A stretch of 64,000 nucleotides of DNA from assembly GCA_964057225.1 (NCBI GenBank), contig OZ059900.1, positions 26,489,638 to 26,553,637 of the forward strand. Direction: 5' to 3'. Below the pieces are notes generated by a model, which saw only the letters and a program-made list of their open reading frames with translations, searched no databases and was not told the DNA's origin. Shown here piece by piece: positions 33,501 to 47,000 of the stretch (position 1 is its first letter; every line of letters starts with the position of its first letter). The translations under genes were made by a program, and so were the position numbers. Origin of the DNA: Auanema rhodensis. Taxonomy: Eukaryota > Nematoda > Chromadorea > Rhabditida > Rhabditidae.

Positions 33501-36315
33501 TTGTAAAGATGTTAAATACAAACCTTGAACTTTTCTTGCTTCTTTTTTAGCTGAGCCTTCTTCTTGTCGTTAGGTGGAACCCAACAACAAGAGTGCTCTT
33601 CAGGCTTTGTCTGACCGCACTTTTTGCAGAATTTTTCATTGCAATTGTGCGGTCTATCAGCACGGACCATGTGATAGTGATCACACGCCACACATGTCTG
33701 AATTTAAGCTTGTTATGTACAACTTTAAATTTTCACAAAATACCTTGAATTTTCGGCAGGCTTTTCGCAAATGCCTATCGAAGCATTGTTGAGTTTTAAA
33801 CAAAACTCTACAACTATCACACCTCACGCTACTCTCAACCACATTCCCCATCGCATTACAATTATAGGTGTGGCATTTTTTACATTTGGCTTTACATCTA
33901 TGCAACACTGTATTGTAAGATAACTTACAGTGTTGACATATAATACCATCAAAAATTTTCGAACGACTACCAGCTGTAATACAATCATAGTGATTATTTC
34001 GGTAACCTAGTGTTACCAATTTGCTAGCCGCTTCATTAAATATTTTCTGGATAGTGTACATACGCTGTCCAGGCGGTCTAGCATATACTACAAACTTATA
34101 GTTTGTATTACAGCTGGCAATAATGTTTAAATGAATTAAATTATAATTTGGTAAATCTACAGAAATACCACACCTATTTAATAAATTGATATGGTGTGGC
34201 TGATTTGGTAATAAGATGTAATTGCGACGAAGGTTTTGCAGCCTTCGCTTCTCATCGCCATCTTCAGTAGCCAACTCGTCAGCTTTCCACATTCCCACAA
34301 CTGCTGATCTAGCCAGACAATGTGAGTCAGTGTTGGCAATGGTTCCAGGTATTTTGAGTTCGGGGTCAAAATAAAACCCGACTCTACCTTCACCAGGCAT
34401 CAGGCTTGGCTGCGCTGGCCTTTCATCAAACACATACATCTCAATATTCATTGCCTGGCTGATCACAGCCTCTCGTTTTGATTGCTGCACCTTGCTGATG
34501 GCATTCATAATGGCTACGCCATCCAGATGCTCCCTTCTACGAAAGTCCATAAATATGGAGCCCTTTTCAAAGGAAGGGTGCTCAATTGATAAACAAAATA
34601 AGGCTTTTTGCTTATCAGGCACACCGCTTTCAGCAAGACAACGATCAAGGAATTCGTTGAATAACCGCGGCATGATAACATGCATTGGTTCATCAACATT
34701 TTCCAAGTGTGGGAACGTGAGCGATCGAACGACCACGTTGGTAAAACGACCGGTGCGTTTTATGCGCCGGTGTGACCACTATAATAAACAACATTTATAA
34801 CAGTTTACATGCTTTTTTTTTTTATTTTTATTTTTAAAAGTTTAAATAAAAATAGTTTTAAGAATATATATGAATTGTTTCATCTTTTGCTTAAAATTAT
34901 TATGTCTCTTTGTTTGTTATAGTCGTTATTTTTTTTTTATTTAATTGAAATGTTTTCAAATATATGTTTAGTTTGTTTCAAAACGATTAGAAAAATACAA
35001 AATATTTAAATGTTTCAGTTTTTGAGCATCAATTTTTTTTTTTTAATGTTTAAAAATTTAATAAATAAAAATTAAATAATAGTAGAATTATAAAATTGTT
35101 TAAAATATATATAAATAAAAGAGATGAAGTGAAATGGTTTAGAAAATACAAAATATTTAAATGTTTCAGTTTTTGAGCATCACAATATTGAAATTTAAAT
35201 GTTTTTTAGTGATTAAAAATTTAATAAACGAAATTATGAAAAAGTGATAGAAATTTAAATTTGTTCAAGATATGTGATTAAATAAAAGAGATGAAGTGAA
35301 ATGGCTTAGAAAATATAAATCAATTACATGTTTCAGTTTTTGAGCATCACAATATTGAAATTTAAATGTTTTTTTAATGATTAAAAATTTAAAAAATGAA
35401 ATTATGAAATAGTGGTAGAAATATAAAATTGTTTAATATAGATGGAGTGAAATGGTTTAGAAAAAAAAAAACAAAATATTTAAATGTTTCTGTTTTTGCG
35501 CATCAAAATATTTAAATTTAAGTGTAATTTAATGATTAAAAAGTTTAATAAATAAAAATTATAAAGTAGTGGTAAAAATTTAAAATTGTTTAAAATATGA
35601 AATTAAATAAAAGAGATGGAGTGAAATGATTTGAAAAATACAAAATATTTAAATGTGTCAGTTTTTGAGCATCAAAATATTTAAATTTAAGTGTATTTTA
35701 ATGAATAAAAATTTAATAAATGATATTATGGCATGGATTTGGGATCAGATTTTATTTTATTTTTCAAAAAGCCACCAAATGTATGATGATTTGTTTAAAA
35801 ATAGATGGCAGAATTCAAAATTGCTCAAGATATGTAATCAAATAAAAGATATAGAGTGAAAAGAATTGTAACATGAAAAAAAAAAAGGTTAAAAGCTCGT
35901 ACCTTTATTTGACAAACATCGTTGAAGGATGAACCGCCTCCTAATTGTTCTCCACTAGTTGATGGCATCTCGGGATTCCATTCTCTGAAAAAAAATGTCA
36001 TGCTTTTTCATTATATGATAGCTTACTCATTATCGCTGTCATCCAAGGTGATAACTTCAATAACCCTTGATGACGAGGGACCACTATTGGAAGTGGTTAT
36101 TGCGGGGTCACACAGCTCAACACCACCACTCTCGGTAAGTTTTATGCGCTTACTAAAAAAAAAGATGTATATTTTAAAAATATTGTTAAATTACCTGAGT
36201 TGATAAATTTCCTCATAATCGAACCCCAACTCTTCACATACACGCTTATAACTGAAAATAAATATTTTAATTAAAAAAAAAAAGATAGGAAAAAACACAA
36301 CCTGTTAGCAGCCAT
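30543..36315 (-). CDS. polB: Protein-primed-type DNA polymerase B of the Polinton, 14 exons
   Basis: Exons (minus strand): 36315-36302, 36251-36195, 36152-36027, 35984-35903, 34778-33744, 33697-33524, 33478-32696, 32646-32419, 32372-32286, 32242-31538, 31495-31389, 31344-31067, 31023-30818, 30773-30543. All phases agree, giving about 1370 residues with no internal stop. Introns are 42-50 nt except intron 4 (about 1.1 kb, filled with tandem repeats); intron 7 has a GC donor (CAG/gcaagt). Residues 1-93 lie in the TIR. Residues about 340-490 are Cys/His-rich. Exonuclease motifs: FYDFE (D501, E503), HNGSRFD (583-589), Y716-x3-D720. Polymerase motifs: DFCSLYP (942-948), NSVWG (1132-1136), TDTDS (1225-1229). 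All catalytic residues are present, so it is probably functional. It replicates the element. Intron 10 (31537-31496, 42 nt) is in frame, so it could be retained. Confidence 0.9.
34964..35864 (-). repeat. About 165-bp tandem repeats inside polB intron 4
   Basis: Mirror of 25640-26540. It lengthens this one intron to about 1.1 kb while all others are 50 nt or less. Nothing coding is seen. Confidence 0.85.
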
Positions 36316-36549
36316 TGTATCTTGTTAGAATAAAATTATGCAAACTCTGAGAGGTAGTTATCCATATTTCATTTTACACATTTATATTACACTTCATTGC
36401 AAGAACAGTCAGTTGTTTTATTGTCACGTAACAATGTTGCCAACACTCAACATTGTATCATATTACAGCTGTCAACAGTAGCAGTTGCCAATCCGCTGTT
36501 AATAAATACGCATGTATTGTTGTGGTCAGCGCAACTGTTTCAACAATCT

Positions 36550-37362
36550 TATCGAATTAATCATCGATATGTGTTCTTTGAGTTAGGGTATTAGAATATT
36601 AGTAATATACACACTAAAACTTTTTCTATATACTCTTCTTTCCAAGTAATTTGAGAATATTAGAAATCTTGATGCATATGCTATACAGCTATTTGTTATA
36701 CTTTAATGAACAAGTGCTTTGCCATTTGGTTCATTGTAGGTCAACGTATCTGTTTCACCAATCTTATCGAATTGATATTCGATATGTGTTCCATTAACAT
36801 TTTTGATACTAAAAACTATATACCCATGACCCCTTGGCATAGTAAGTATTCTTTAGCGTTATGGGTACTTGTGCTGTACAGCTATTTATCATATTTTTAT
36901 GAACAAAACTTTTGCCATGTGGTACATGTGTGGGGCAGCGCACCTGTTTTAACGATGTTATCGAATTAATCTTCGATATGTGTTCCATTGGAAACAACAC
37001 AATTGTTTGTGAATCTTATCGAATTAACCTTCGATATGTGTTTTATTGAGTTAGTATATTAGAATATACTAATATAAAATTTTAAAAAAGGTTCTTTAAA
37101 CTATTCTTTCATGTAATTTGAAAATATTAGACAACTTGGTACATGTGGTGTACAGCTATTTATCATATTTTTATGAACAAAACGTTTGCCATGTGGTTCT
37201 TGTGTGGGTCAGTGCACCTGTTTTAACGATCTTATCGAATTAACCTTCGATATGTGTTCCATTAACTTTTGTATTTCATATCGTTCTTATCGAATTAACT
37301 TTCGATATGTGTTCCATTAACTTTTGTATTTCATATCGTTCTTATCGAATTAACCTTCGATA
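36550..37362 (-). promoter_or_regulatory. CGATA palindrome cluster upstream of polB (right TIR)
   Basis: Mirror of the left-TIR cluster; the seven palindromes lie about 235 to 1050 bp upstream of the polB ATG at 36315, with the tandem GATA-type arms facing both ways. This placement suits a promoter or boundary element. Confidence 0.65.
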
Positions 37363-37939
37363 TGAGTTCCATTGATTAACCCATAAGAGGTACGCTGAAC
37401 ATATTGATTACCTTTTAAAAATATTTAAATAAATAAAAAACAATATATATGAGAAATAATTTATTCAGTTTTAAACATACAATTAAAAAATATATAAATA
37501 TTAAAATACATTTAAAAAGAAATATTATTAAAAACACATTTAAAAAGAAACAATTAAATAATAATATTTACAAATACAATTTAAAATATATATAAATATT
37601 AAAAATACATTTAAAAAGAAATAAGTTTAAAAATATTTACAAATACAATTAACAAATATATAAATAATAAAAATTCATTTAAAATAATACATTAAAAAAT
37701 AATTTTAAAAAAAAAATCATGCATTTTGATCCATGCGCAGGCTCGAGAGCCTGCCTCGGGAGGAAAAGTATATTTTTGACAGCTGACGCCGAAAATATGA
37801 TTTTGACAGCTGACGCCGAAAATATGATTTTGACAGCTGACGCCCCCAAAAGTATGATTTTAGCAGCTGACGCCCTCAAAAGTATGTTTTTAGCAACTGT
37901 TTGGGGGCGTGGTTAGTAAATTCGGCATGGCTCTCTACT

Positions 37940-40574
37940 TGTGTTTCTGTGCTAACGAATTTTGTTTCATTGTTTTAATTGGCTAATTCTGAGTTGAATG
38001 AAATGTAGCACATTATTCTAGGACCAAAAATGAAAATTTTAGAATATTCAATTTTTCATAAAAATAGAACGAAACAGCAAGTTGAGCCCGCCGCAAAACA
38101 TGATAAATGTGTTTCTGTGGTAACGAATTTTGTTTCATTGTTTCAATTGGCTAATTCTGAGTTGAATGAAATGTAGCACATTATTCTAGGACCAAAAATG
38201 AAAATTTTAGAATATTTAATTTTTCATAAAAATCGAACGAAACAGCAAGTTGAGCCCGCCGCAAAACATGATAAATGTGTTTCTGTGCTAACGAATTTTG
38301 TTTCATTGTTTTAATTGGCTAATTCTGAGTTGAATGAAATGTAGCACATTATTCTAGGACCAAAAATGAAAATTTTAGAATATTTAATTTTTCATAAAAA
38401 TAGAACGAAACAGCAAGTTGAGCCCGCCGCAAAACATGATAAATGTGTTTCTGTGGTAACGAATTTTGTTTCATTGTTTTAATTGGCTAATTCTGAGTTG
38501 AATGAAATGTAGCACATTATTCTAGGACCAAAAATGAAAATTTTAGAATATTCAATTTTTCATAAAAATCGCACGAAATAGCAAGTTGAGCCCGCCGCAA
38601 AACATGATAAATGTGTTTCTGTGCTAACGAATTTTGTTTCATTGTTTTAATTGACTAATTCTGAGTTGAATGAAATGTAGCACATTATTCTAGGACCAAA
38701 AATGAAAATTTTAGAATATTTAATTTTTCATAAAAATCGAACGAAATAGCAAGTTGAGCCCGCCGCAAAACATGATAAATGTGTTTCTGTGCTAACGAAT
38801 TTTGTTCCATTGTTTAAATTGGCTAATTCTGAGTTGAATGAAATGTAGCACATTATTCTAGGACCAAAAATGAAAATTTTAGAATATTTAATTTTTCATA
38901 AAAATCGAACGAAGCAGCAAGTTGAGCCCGCCGCAAAACATGATAAATGTGTTTCTGTGCTAACGAATTTTGTTCCATTGTTTTAATTGACTAATTCTGA
39001 GTTGAATGAAATGTAGCACATTATTCTAGGACCAAAAATGAAAATTTTAGAATATTCAATTTTTCATAAAAATCGAACGAAATAGCAAGTTGAGCCCGCC
39101 GCAAAACATGATAAATGTGTTTCTGTGCTAATGAATTTTGTTTCATTGTTTTAATTGGCTAATTCTGAGTTGAATGAAATGTAGCACATTATTCTAGGAC
39201 CAAAAATGAAAATTTTAGAATATTTAATTTTTCATAAAAATCGAACGAAATAGCAAGTTGAGCCCGCCGCAAAACATGATAAATGTGTTTCTGTGCTAAC
39301 GAATTTTGTTTCATTGTTTTAATTGACTAATTCTGAGTTGAATGAAATGTAGCACATTATTCTAAGACCAAAAATGAAAATTTTAGAATATTTAATTTTT
39401 CATAAAAATCGAACGAAATAGCAAGTTGAGCCGGCCGCAAAACATGATAAATGTGTTTCTGTGCTAACGAATTTTGTTCCATTGTTCAAATTGGCTAATT
39501 CTGAGTTGAATGAAATGTAGCACATTATTCTAGGATCAAAAATGAAAATTTTAGAATTATTAATTTTTCATAAAAATCGAACGAAACAGCAAGTTGAGCC
39601 CGCCGCAAAACATGATAAATGTGTTTCTGTGCTAACGAATTTTGTTTCATTGTTTTAATTGGCTACTTCTGAGTTGAATGAAATGTAGCACATTATTCTA
39701 GGACCAAAAATGAAAATTTTAGAATATTTAATTTTTCATAAAAATCGAACGAAATAGCAAGTTGAGCCCGCCGCAAAACATGATAAATGTGTTTCTGTGC
39801 TAACGAATTTTGTTTCATTGTTTTAATTGGCTAATTCTGAGTTGAATGAAATGTAGCACATTATTCTAGGACCAAAAATGAAAATGTTAGAATATTCAAT
39901 TTTTCATAAAAATCGAACGAAATAGCAAGTTGAGCCCGCCGCAAAACATGATAAATGTGTTTCTGTGCTAACGAATTTTGTTTCAATTGTTTTAATTGAC
40001 TAATTCTGAGTTGAATGAAATGTAGCACATTATTCTAGGACCAAAAATGAAAATTTTAGAATATTTAATTTTTCATAAAAATCGAACGAAATAGCAAGTT
40101 GAGCCCGCCGCAAAACATGGTAAATGTGTTTCTGTGCTAACGAATTTTGTTTCATTGTTTTAATTGGCTAATTCTGAGTTGAATGAAATGTAGCACATTA
40201 TTCTAGGACCAAAAATGAAAATTTTAGAATATTCAATTTTTCATAAAAATCGAACGAAATAGCAAGTTGAGCCCGCCGCAAAACATGATAGATGTGTTTC
40301 TGTGCTAACGAATTTTGTTTTATTGTTTTGATTGGCTAATTCTGAGTTGAATGAAATGTAGCACATTATTCTAGGACCAAAAATGAAAATTTTAGAATAT
40401 TTAATTTTTCATAAAAATCGAACGAAATAGCAAGTTGAGCCCGCCGCAAAACATGATAAATGTGTTTCTGTGCTAACGAATTTTGTTTCATTGTTTTTAT
40501 TGACTAATTCTGAGTTGAATGAAATGTAGCACATTATTCTAGGACCAAAAATGAAAATTTTAGAATATTTAATT
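37940..40574. repeat. 168-bp satellite array, segment C (about 16 monomers)
   Basis: Starts with the duplicated TGTGTT and continues the monomer exactly where segment B was interrupted. It carries a further copy of the agccggccgc/ttgttcaaatt variant (39429) known from segment B. It ends with the AATT duplication of element 3. No gene. Confidence 0.97.
40571..40574. other. Target-site duplication of element 3 (AATT)
   Basis: AATT at 40571-40574 abuts TGTAATATCC and is repeated at 49965-49968 after TATAACA. Rejoining the flanks gives the normal monomer phrase gaatatttaatttttcat. Confidence 0.93.
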
Positions 40575-40973
40575 TGTAATATCCTTAAGTTGGATATTAA
40601 TATTCCATGATTGACCCTTAGATTGATGTGTTGTAAAAGAAACAATAAGATTTGAGGAAGAGAGAAAGATTTATTATAAATAAAAAACATTTAAACAATA
40701 AACAAATAAAGATAAAGATAAGTCCGCCAACTGAAGATTCAGTTGAATGGCAAGCTTATATAGCGAATGTTATCAGCATTTTCCACGAAAGGTTATAAGT
40801 TGTCAATGACAATTATAACTATCTCAGAAAATGCTGAGGCTGCAAAATATAACTGATAACATAATACACTAAGACAAGAAACTAGAATTATAAAATATAA
40901 AATATAAAACACAGAATAAAGAAATACATAAAAATTATAGAAAGAATAAAGTAAAGAATTATAAAGTATAACA
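40575..40973 (-). repeat. 3' LTR of element 3
   Basis: Plus-strand TGTAATATCC...AAGTATAACA. Compared with 49564-49964 it has two substitutions (ttaagttgg versus ttattttgg) and lacks 2 bp (catgattgac versus catgttattgac); the rest looks identical. It contains AATAAA on the minus strand at 40675-40670 and the TATA match at 40762-40755. Confidence 0.95.
40670..40675 (-). terminator. Poly(A) signal in 3' LTR of element 3
   Basis: AATAAA in minus sense (ataataaatctttc), about 85 nt downstream of the TATA box, which is a workable U3-R-U5 layout. Confidence 0.6.
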
Positions 40974-41030
40974 TGCTACCGCTCTTGAAGTCCTGTGTCC
41001 TCACAGGTATGCATAATGTTTCCAAAATTT

Positions 41031-44000
41031 TCATAATGTTGCAGCAAGCTTTTTGATGAGATCCTTATGTACTTTTCTCATCTTTCCTTGACTCATTTCC
41101 AATTCCACATATGAGTTGTATACGCCTGTAATTTTGAACGGTCCATTATAAGTGGGTCGCAATTTGCCGTGAACCGTCATATCCTTCAATAATACCATTT
41201 CACCTATTTCAAATATACGTGATGCTATTCGGTTACTATTATTCAGCCGATTTTGTTGTTCAATTGATTTTAATTGAATTTTTTCTTGAATAGAATCCCA
41301 GGTATTTTTCCGGTTCTCATTTCTTTCCAATAATTCGTCATCTTCAGGAGAATTTAGATGAGGTTGTCCTGGTAATTGACGGTCCATAGGTAGGCGTGCG
41401 TCTCTTCCAAATAAAGCAATGTATGGGCTGATTCCGGTAGTTGTACTTGGGATTGTATTTAACGCGAATGTGATTTTAGGTAATTGTGAGGCCCATTGAG
41501 AGACACGGTTTTCAGCACAAGTGGATAAACATTCCTGGATGGTTCGATGTAGTCGTTCCACTTGACCGTTTGTATTTTTGTGATATGGCAGAGAGAAGGT
41601 TTGTACAATTCCAAATTCGTTGCACATTAACTTGAATTCTTTAGATATAAAATTTCCTCCATTGTCAGACACGATGCTCACTGGTGGTCCAAAAATGAAG
41701 ACGAAATTCGTCAGGAACTTTCGGACTGTTTCTTCGGCATTCTGTGTGCGTAAAGGTATGCTCGTTATCCATTTTGAAAAAGCATCTTGAATAGAAAGAA
41801 TATATTTAAATCCATTAGTGCTAGGGGAAAAAGGTCCTGTCACATCCATATGAATCCTATCAAATGGTTTTTGTGGGGTAACAAACTTTCCATATGGTTC
41901 TCTCGTTGTATCATGTTGATTTATTTTCCTTTTTGCGCATGTCAGGCATTGGCTGACGATCTCTTTCGCATCTTCCATCATATTTGTCCAATGGAATCTT
42001 CTTGATAATGCTGCATGTGTTCTTTTGATTCCTTGATGCGCTCCAATTCTTGCGTCTTCATGAAAAAGTTTCGCAAGTACTTGATTCAATGTCTTTTGTT
42101 TTGGAATCATAATCCTTGGAGAAAGATATTGTTTGTTAGGTCGAGCATGCAAAACTCCGTCGATAACAATATATCTATCGCTATTAATCTGTTTAGGTTG
42201 TTCCGTTAACATATCAGCAATAGTTTCCTTAATCCATGGTGTTCCTTGTTGTAACTGAATTAGTTTGTCGGTATCCAGAGTTTCCACATTGGTTACATTT
42301 ATGAGATAGTTGATGGTTTCTTGGATATCCGTTAAACTTGTTGTTAGCGTTGTCTTCTGTAGCTTCGGTTTAGGACCATCGTTAGCTTCGTTGCCTATGT
42401 ATCTGGATAGTGCATCACATACACTATTCATACGTCCTGGACGGTACATAATCACAATATCATATTCCTGGATCATTAACTGATATTTCGCTAGTCTTCC
42501 AATAAGATCTCTTCTACTCATTAGACTGGTTAGTGGTCGATGATCCGTTATTAGCTTAGTTGACGTGCCTAAAACATATGTGCGAAATTGTTGTAATGCG
42601 TAGACGAGTGCCAAAGCTTCTAATTCGATAGGTGGGTATTTTCTTTCTGTAGGTGAGAGCTTCCTACTTGCGAACGCAACAGGGTGTAATCCATTTCCTG
42701 TATCTTGTAGTAAGACTGCTCCAATTGCAATAGTACTAGCGTCACTTTCAATAACAAAAGGTGCTCCATTTGTTGGTGGCTTCAGAACTGGTGCTGTGCA
42801 TAGAGCTTTCTTGAGAGTCTCGAATGCTTTTTCACGTTCTTCCGTCCATTCGAAATCTTGATCCTTGTGTGTGAGTTGATACAACGGTTCGGCTATTTTG
42901 GCGTAGTCTCTGATGAATCGCCGAAAATAATTTGTCATTCCAAGGAATGAACGAATAGCGGTGACCGTTTTGGGAGTTGGAAATTTCTTAACGGCTGTAA
43001 TTTTTGATGGATCAGGTTGTATTCCATCACGACCAATTATAAATCCAAGAAATTTAACTTGTGTAGCTGCAAATTTGCATTTACTTAGTTTTGCTTTCAT
43101 TCCTAATCCTTGTAAAGCTTGTAACACTTCTTCTATATCCTCCAGATGTTGTTCAGCTGTGTTTGATATAATGAGTAGATCATCCAGATAAACAAAAAGT
43201 CGACATTTTACTTGATTTTGCAAATAGCGAACAGCTGATTGAAATGTATGTGGAGCTCCACAGAGACCCATCGGCATTCTGCAATATTGATAAACTCCTG
43301 ATGAGGTCACAAATGCAGTGAGGTGACGGTCTTCTTCACGTAAAGGAATTTGAAAAAATCCCGATACGAGATCGATGTTTGTGAAGTATCGAGCTCCTGC
43401 AGTGCTGTCGATTATTTCTGGTATATGAGGAATAGAATAAGTCTGTTTCTGTGTGACACTATTGAGTGCACGGAAGTCCGTTACAAAGCGGAATGAGTTG
43501 TCTTTCTTCTTGACTAAGACGACTGGACTTGTAAAACTTGATGTTGATGTTTCTATTACTCCTTGGTCCAGCATTTCTTTTACTTGACGTTCAACTTCAT
43601 CCTGTTTACCCAAAGGAACTCGATATGATCGAGATTTGGGCAGGTCCATATCGGTTCTCAAAGTGATTGAATGTTCTATTGGTCCTTTGAATAATCCAAT
43701 GTTCCGATCTTCGTTAAAAAAAGCATTTTTGAATCTTCTCAACATAGTTTTGAGATTTTGACGTTGATTTTTAGATAGATCCGTTGATTCGAAATTTAAG
43801 TTATCGAAAGGATTCTTCTCAAAAATAGGCAATTTATCTGACCAATCAGCTTCTGGTGGAATATAGTCCGGTATATGTGGGATTCCAATTTCTTCTGCTA
43901 TTTTTCCTTTTCCAATAATGGTGTTTCCTGTTAACTTCACCTCATAATTTGCTGTATTGATGGCGAATATTGTGAGTGGTGAAGTCTTGATAGCAGTAGG

Positions 44001-47000
44001 TGTGAATTGAATAGGTCCATTTCCACATCGTATAAGAGCGTATTGTTTTGGTTGTAGTTCTTTTGCCAATTGTAGACGAATCATAGCTTTAGTTCGGGGT
44101 GGAATAATAGATTCTCTAATGTTTATAATTGAAACGGTGTCTGAACTGATGCGAAAGCTCTTCTGGTTAGCGGATAATAATGGTAGAAAATGGTTTCCAA
44201 CTATTAATTGCTTGCGTAGAGCTTGTAGAGAAGTTGTTATTCCTTTTTCTTCTAATGCTTTCATGATGTCCAAACCAAGTAACATTTCAGTAGGACAATG
44301 TTTATCCTCAGAGATTAAAAATGTGTGTGAAAGATGGTATCCAGCAATAACAATGTCCAACGTTATTGTACCCAGAAAGTTGAATATTGATCCATTTGCT
44401 GCGGTGGCAGAGATTTTAGTTGAGTTGAAATTCTCTTTTCCTAAATAGCGTACTGATGATTCCTTCAAATATGAAACAGATGCTCCGCTATCCCATAAAG
44501 CTACGAGTCCTCTGCCTTCTGCTTCAATTCTTATATATGGGAGTTCTCTTTTGTTCGTTGCACAGCATCCAACAAAAGGTATAATAATAGGAATAAAAGT
44601 GATGACAGTAGGAAAATATCTTCGAATAGTTTCGTCGTCGGCTGGAACATCGATGTCAGCGTTGAGTAGTTCGTGTTGTTCAACTGCATTCACATTTAAG
44701 ATAGGAACTTTCTCTTTGATATAAGATACAACAATAATGTATAATGCTGATCCAAAGATTAATATAACTATCATAACACCTGCAGAGATAAACATTCTGT
44801 TGAGGGATCCAGCAAAGAAATCAACTCCTCGTTCCCATAGTGATGATGCAATATTTTGAGTAGAACTAAAAAGTTCGTTACTTTTTGTAAACCATTCTGA
44901 TAAGCCTGGCAAATTCGCTTGATTCGTGATAACTCGTAGAAAATTTCTATGAGGATTGGTAGCGAAAATGTGTCCATATGTTAGGCTTATTGTTCTAACT
45001 AAGTTTTCATCGGTGATATTTTCATAAAGATTTCTTTGTGAAAATCGAATGGCTGCTAGATCGGGATACTGATCTGAACCAATGTTTAAAGCAATTACGT
45101 TTGTAACTCCGTTGAAGGATTTCCATTCTCCATCCTCTTTCCATATATCATTTTCTACTGTTTCACATGGAATTTCAGTTCCATATGCTTCCAAATCTGC
45201 TGAATCTTGAGGTGCAAAGTAGAGGCGGTCATCATCCGTGATGACGGGTGTTTCTAAATAACACTTATCTTTGTATGTGTGGTTGCGATAAATGTGAATT
45301 GGTTCTATTGGCTGACAGGTTGAAACCCGAATAAGATTCCGTCCAATTATTCGAGCCACTATATCATCTCGTTGCATAATAGATCTGATAGCAATCGTAG
45401 GATTGATATTAAATATAGCTTGCCATGTCTTAATAAGTTCAAGTTGAGCATGACATATGCTGTGATGTTGATGATGAAATTCTTCGACCAGTATGGTTCT
45501 CATTCGTTCAAATCCATAGTTGAGTTTGTTGATGGTAGTTAATGCATCTCGATGTCGAAGTATAGTATTCTGGTGATCTGTTAAGTGAGTGCCGAATAAT
45601 TCTTGAGCTTTCTCTATGCTTCCAATCATGGGTTGCATTGATGTCATCCCTTGAATAGTACTAATTGTTTGTTTTGTAGTAGATGATGTATTTACAACAG
45701 GTTTTGAGGTAGCACTAAGAAATCGTGCAGTTGGTGTAGTTTTAGTGGTGATAGAGCGACTGAATACTCTTTTTGTAATCTCTTCAGGTGCTGGTTTTGA
45801 AAACCATGACATTAAATCAGTTAATTGTTTAGCGTCAATATTGATGTTACGGCTGTAGAGATCTTCTTTATTCGAAGGCATCGGTATTCCAAAAATGGTT
45901 TCTCGGTTTCTGAGTGTCCAGTTATCCAACAGCTTTAATTTCATTTCATATACTTGATCTTTCACTTGTCGTTGCATAAAATGACTATGAAAGAACAGTT
46001 TCATTCGATAATATTCTATCAGTTGAGGTTGAGAATACTGATAGCGTAGTTCACGAAGTAATTCTTTTGCTTTATATACCACAGAACGTGGATCTCCAAA
46101 TGTGAAGTTGAGATGGTTTTGATATACTGTGAATATCAAAAATTCGAGTGGTGGCACATATTCTGTTTCGGATAAGATTGCAGGTATTTGTATCAATTCC
46201 CATAATTTATCTCTTGCAACCGAAATTGTAGAATTGCCTGGTTTAACTATTCTTTTTATATAATTGATAGGAAGTCGGTGTGCTAGTTGACCGATGACAA
46301 AACTAGGCTCCATTTGTTCGATCCACATTTTTGTAATCATCTTGCTTTCTTCTCCTCCTAGAGCATGTAGTAAGAGAATATTCGGATCGCGGAAGTCTTT
46401 TAAATTTGCCCAGTAATCTATAGTATGATCAGTAATGTTCAAAATATGGACAGCTGACAGCAAAAATTGATGATATCGAGCAATAACAGTCAGGTTCTGA
46501 TATTCGTTGCTAACTGATTGATAGTGATACCAGTTATGAATATATCGTATGGTATTTCCGCCAGACGTGACAGTATATCTAGCAAACGGTAGATCCAATA
46601 TTTGAATAGGAGTTAACTTATATTCCATTTCTGAGCGAAATGACGCAATTAAGGATGAATTTGTTGAACGTTTATAGCGTTGGCGTGAAGGATCCATTTG
46701 ATTATCCAAATAACTTGTTAGATCCAGTAAAGAATATGCATGCGGATAATCAATAAACGAGACAAGAGTCTCAGTAGTGGATTCGAAAATTGGTGAAGAA
46801 AAACAAGATTGAGTTGTAGTAGATGCTGAGGTGTTGGCTAAGACAAGTGCTGTTTCTAGACTTGATATTAGCAGTGTTTGATCTCCAAGTATTCCATACA
46901 GAGGTCCAATACGTGTGTATTGGCATGGTGCTCGGGGTGTGGGTGGTTTCCAAACTACTGAACCATCTCCAAATGTACAGCTTCCCATTTGAGCTTTACA

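Larger units (their letters stand above)
23564..37939. mobile_element. Polinton/Maverick DNA transposon with 3.1-kb terminal inverted repeats
   Basis: A 14.4-kb element with termini AGTAGAGAGCC...GGCTCTCTACT, a 6-bp target duplication and near-identical inverted repeats. The unique middle (26710-34797) encodes penton-like protein (+), C2H2 protein (-), adenain-like protease (-), small basic protein (+), major capsid protein (+) and polymerase B (-). Capsid genes, protease and protein-primed-type PolB together define Polintons. The usual retroviral-type integrase and the FtsK/HerA-type packaging ATPase are not found on either strand. Clean termini and intact duplications show it integrated normally, so integrase was probably supplied in trans or lost later. 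Confidence 0.96.
34798..37939 (-). repeat. Right terminal inverted repeat of the Polinton
   Basis: Reverse complement of 23564-26709. It contains the polB promoter region, exons 1-4 and nearly all of intron 4; the inner edge falls 20 bp before exon 5. Polinton TIRs are usually a few hundred bases to about 1 kb, so 3.1 kb is long. Because the edge lies inside an intron of polB here but at the broken 5' end of the penton gene on the left, the right arm is the likely donor. Confidence 0.95.

Noticed and set aside
26725..34800. Viral or prokaryotic origin of this stretch (capsid, protease, polymerase)
   Set aside because: Spliceosomal introns, TIRs, a 6-bp duplication and satellite flanks show an integrated Polinton rather than a contaminating phage or virus contig.
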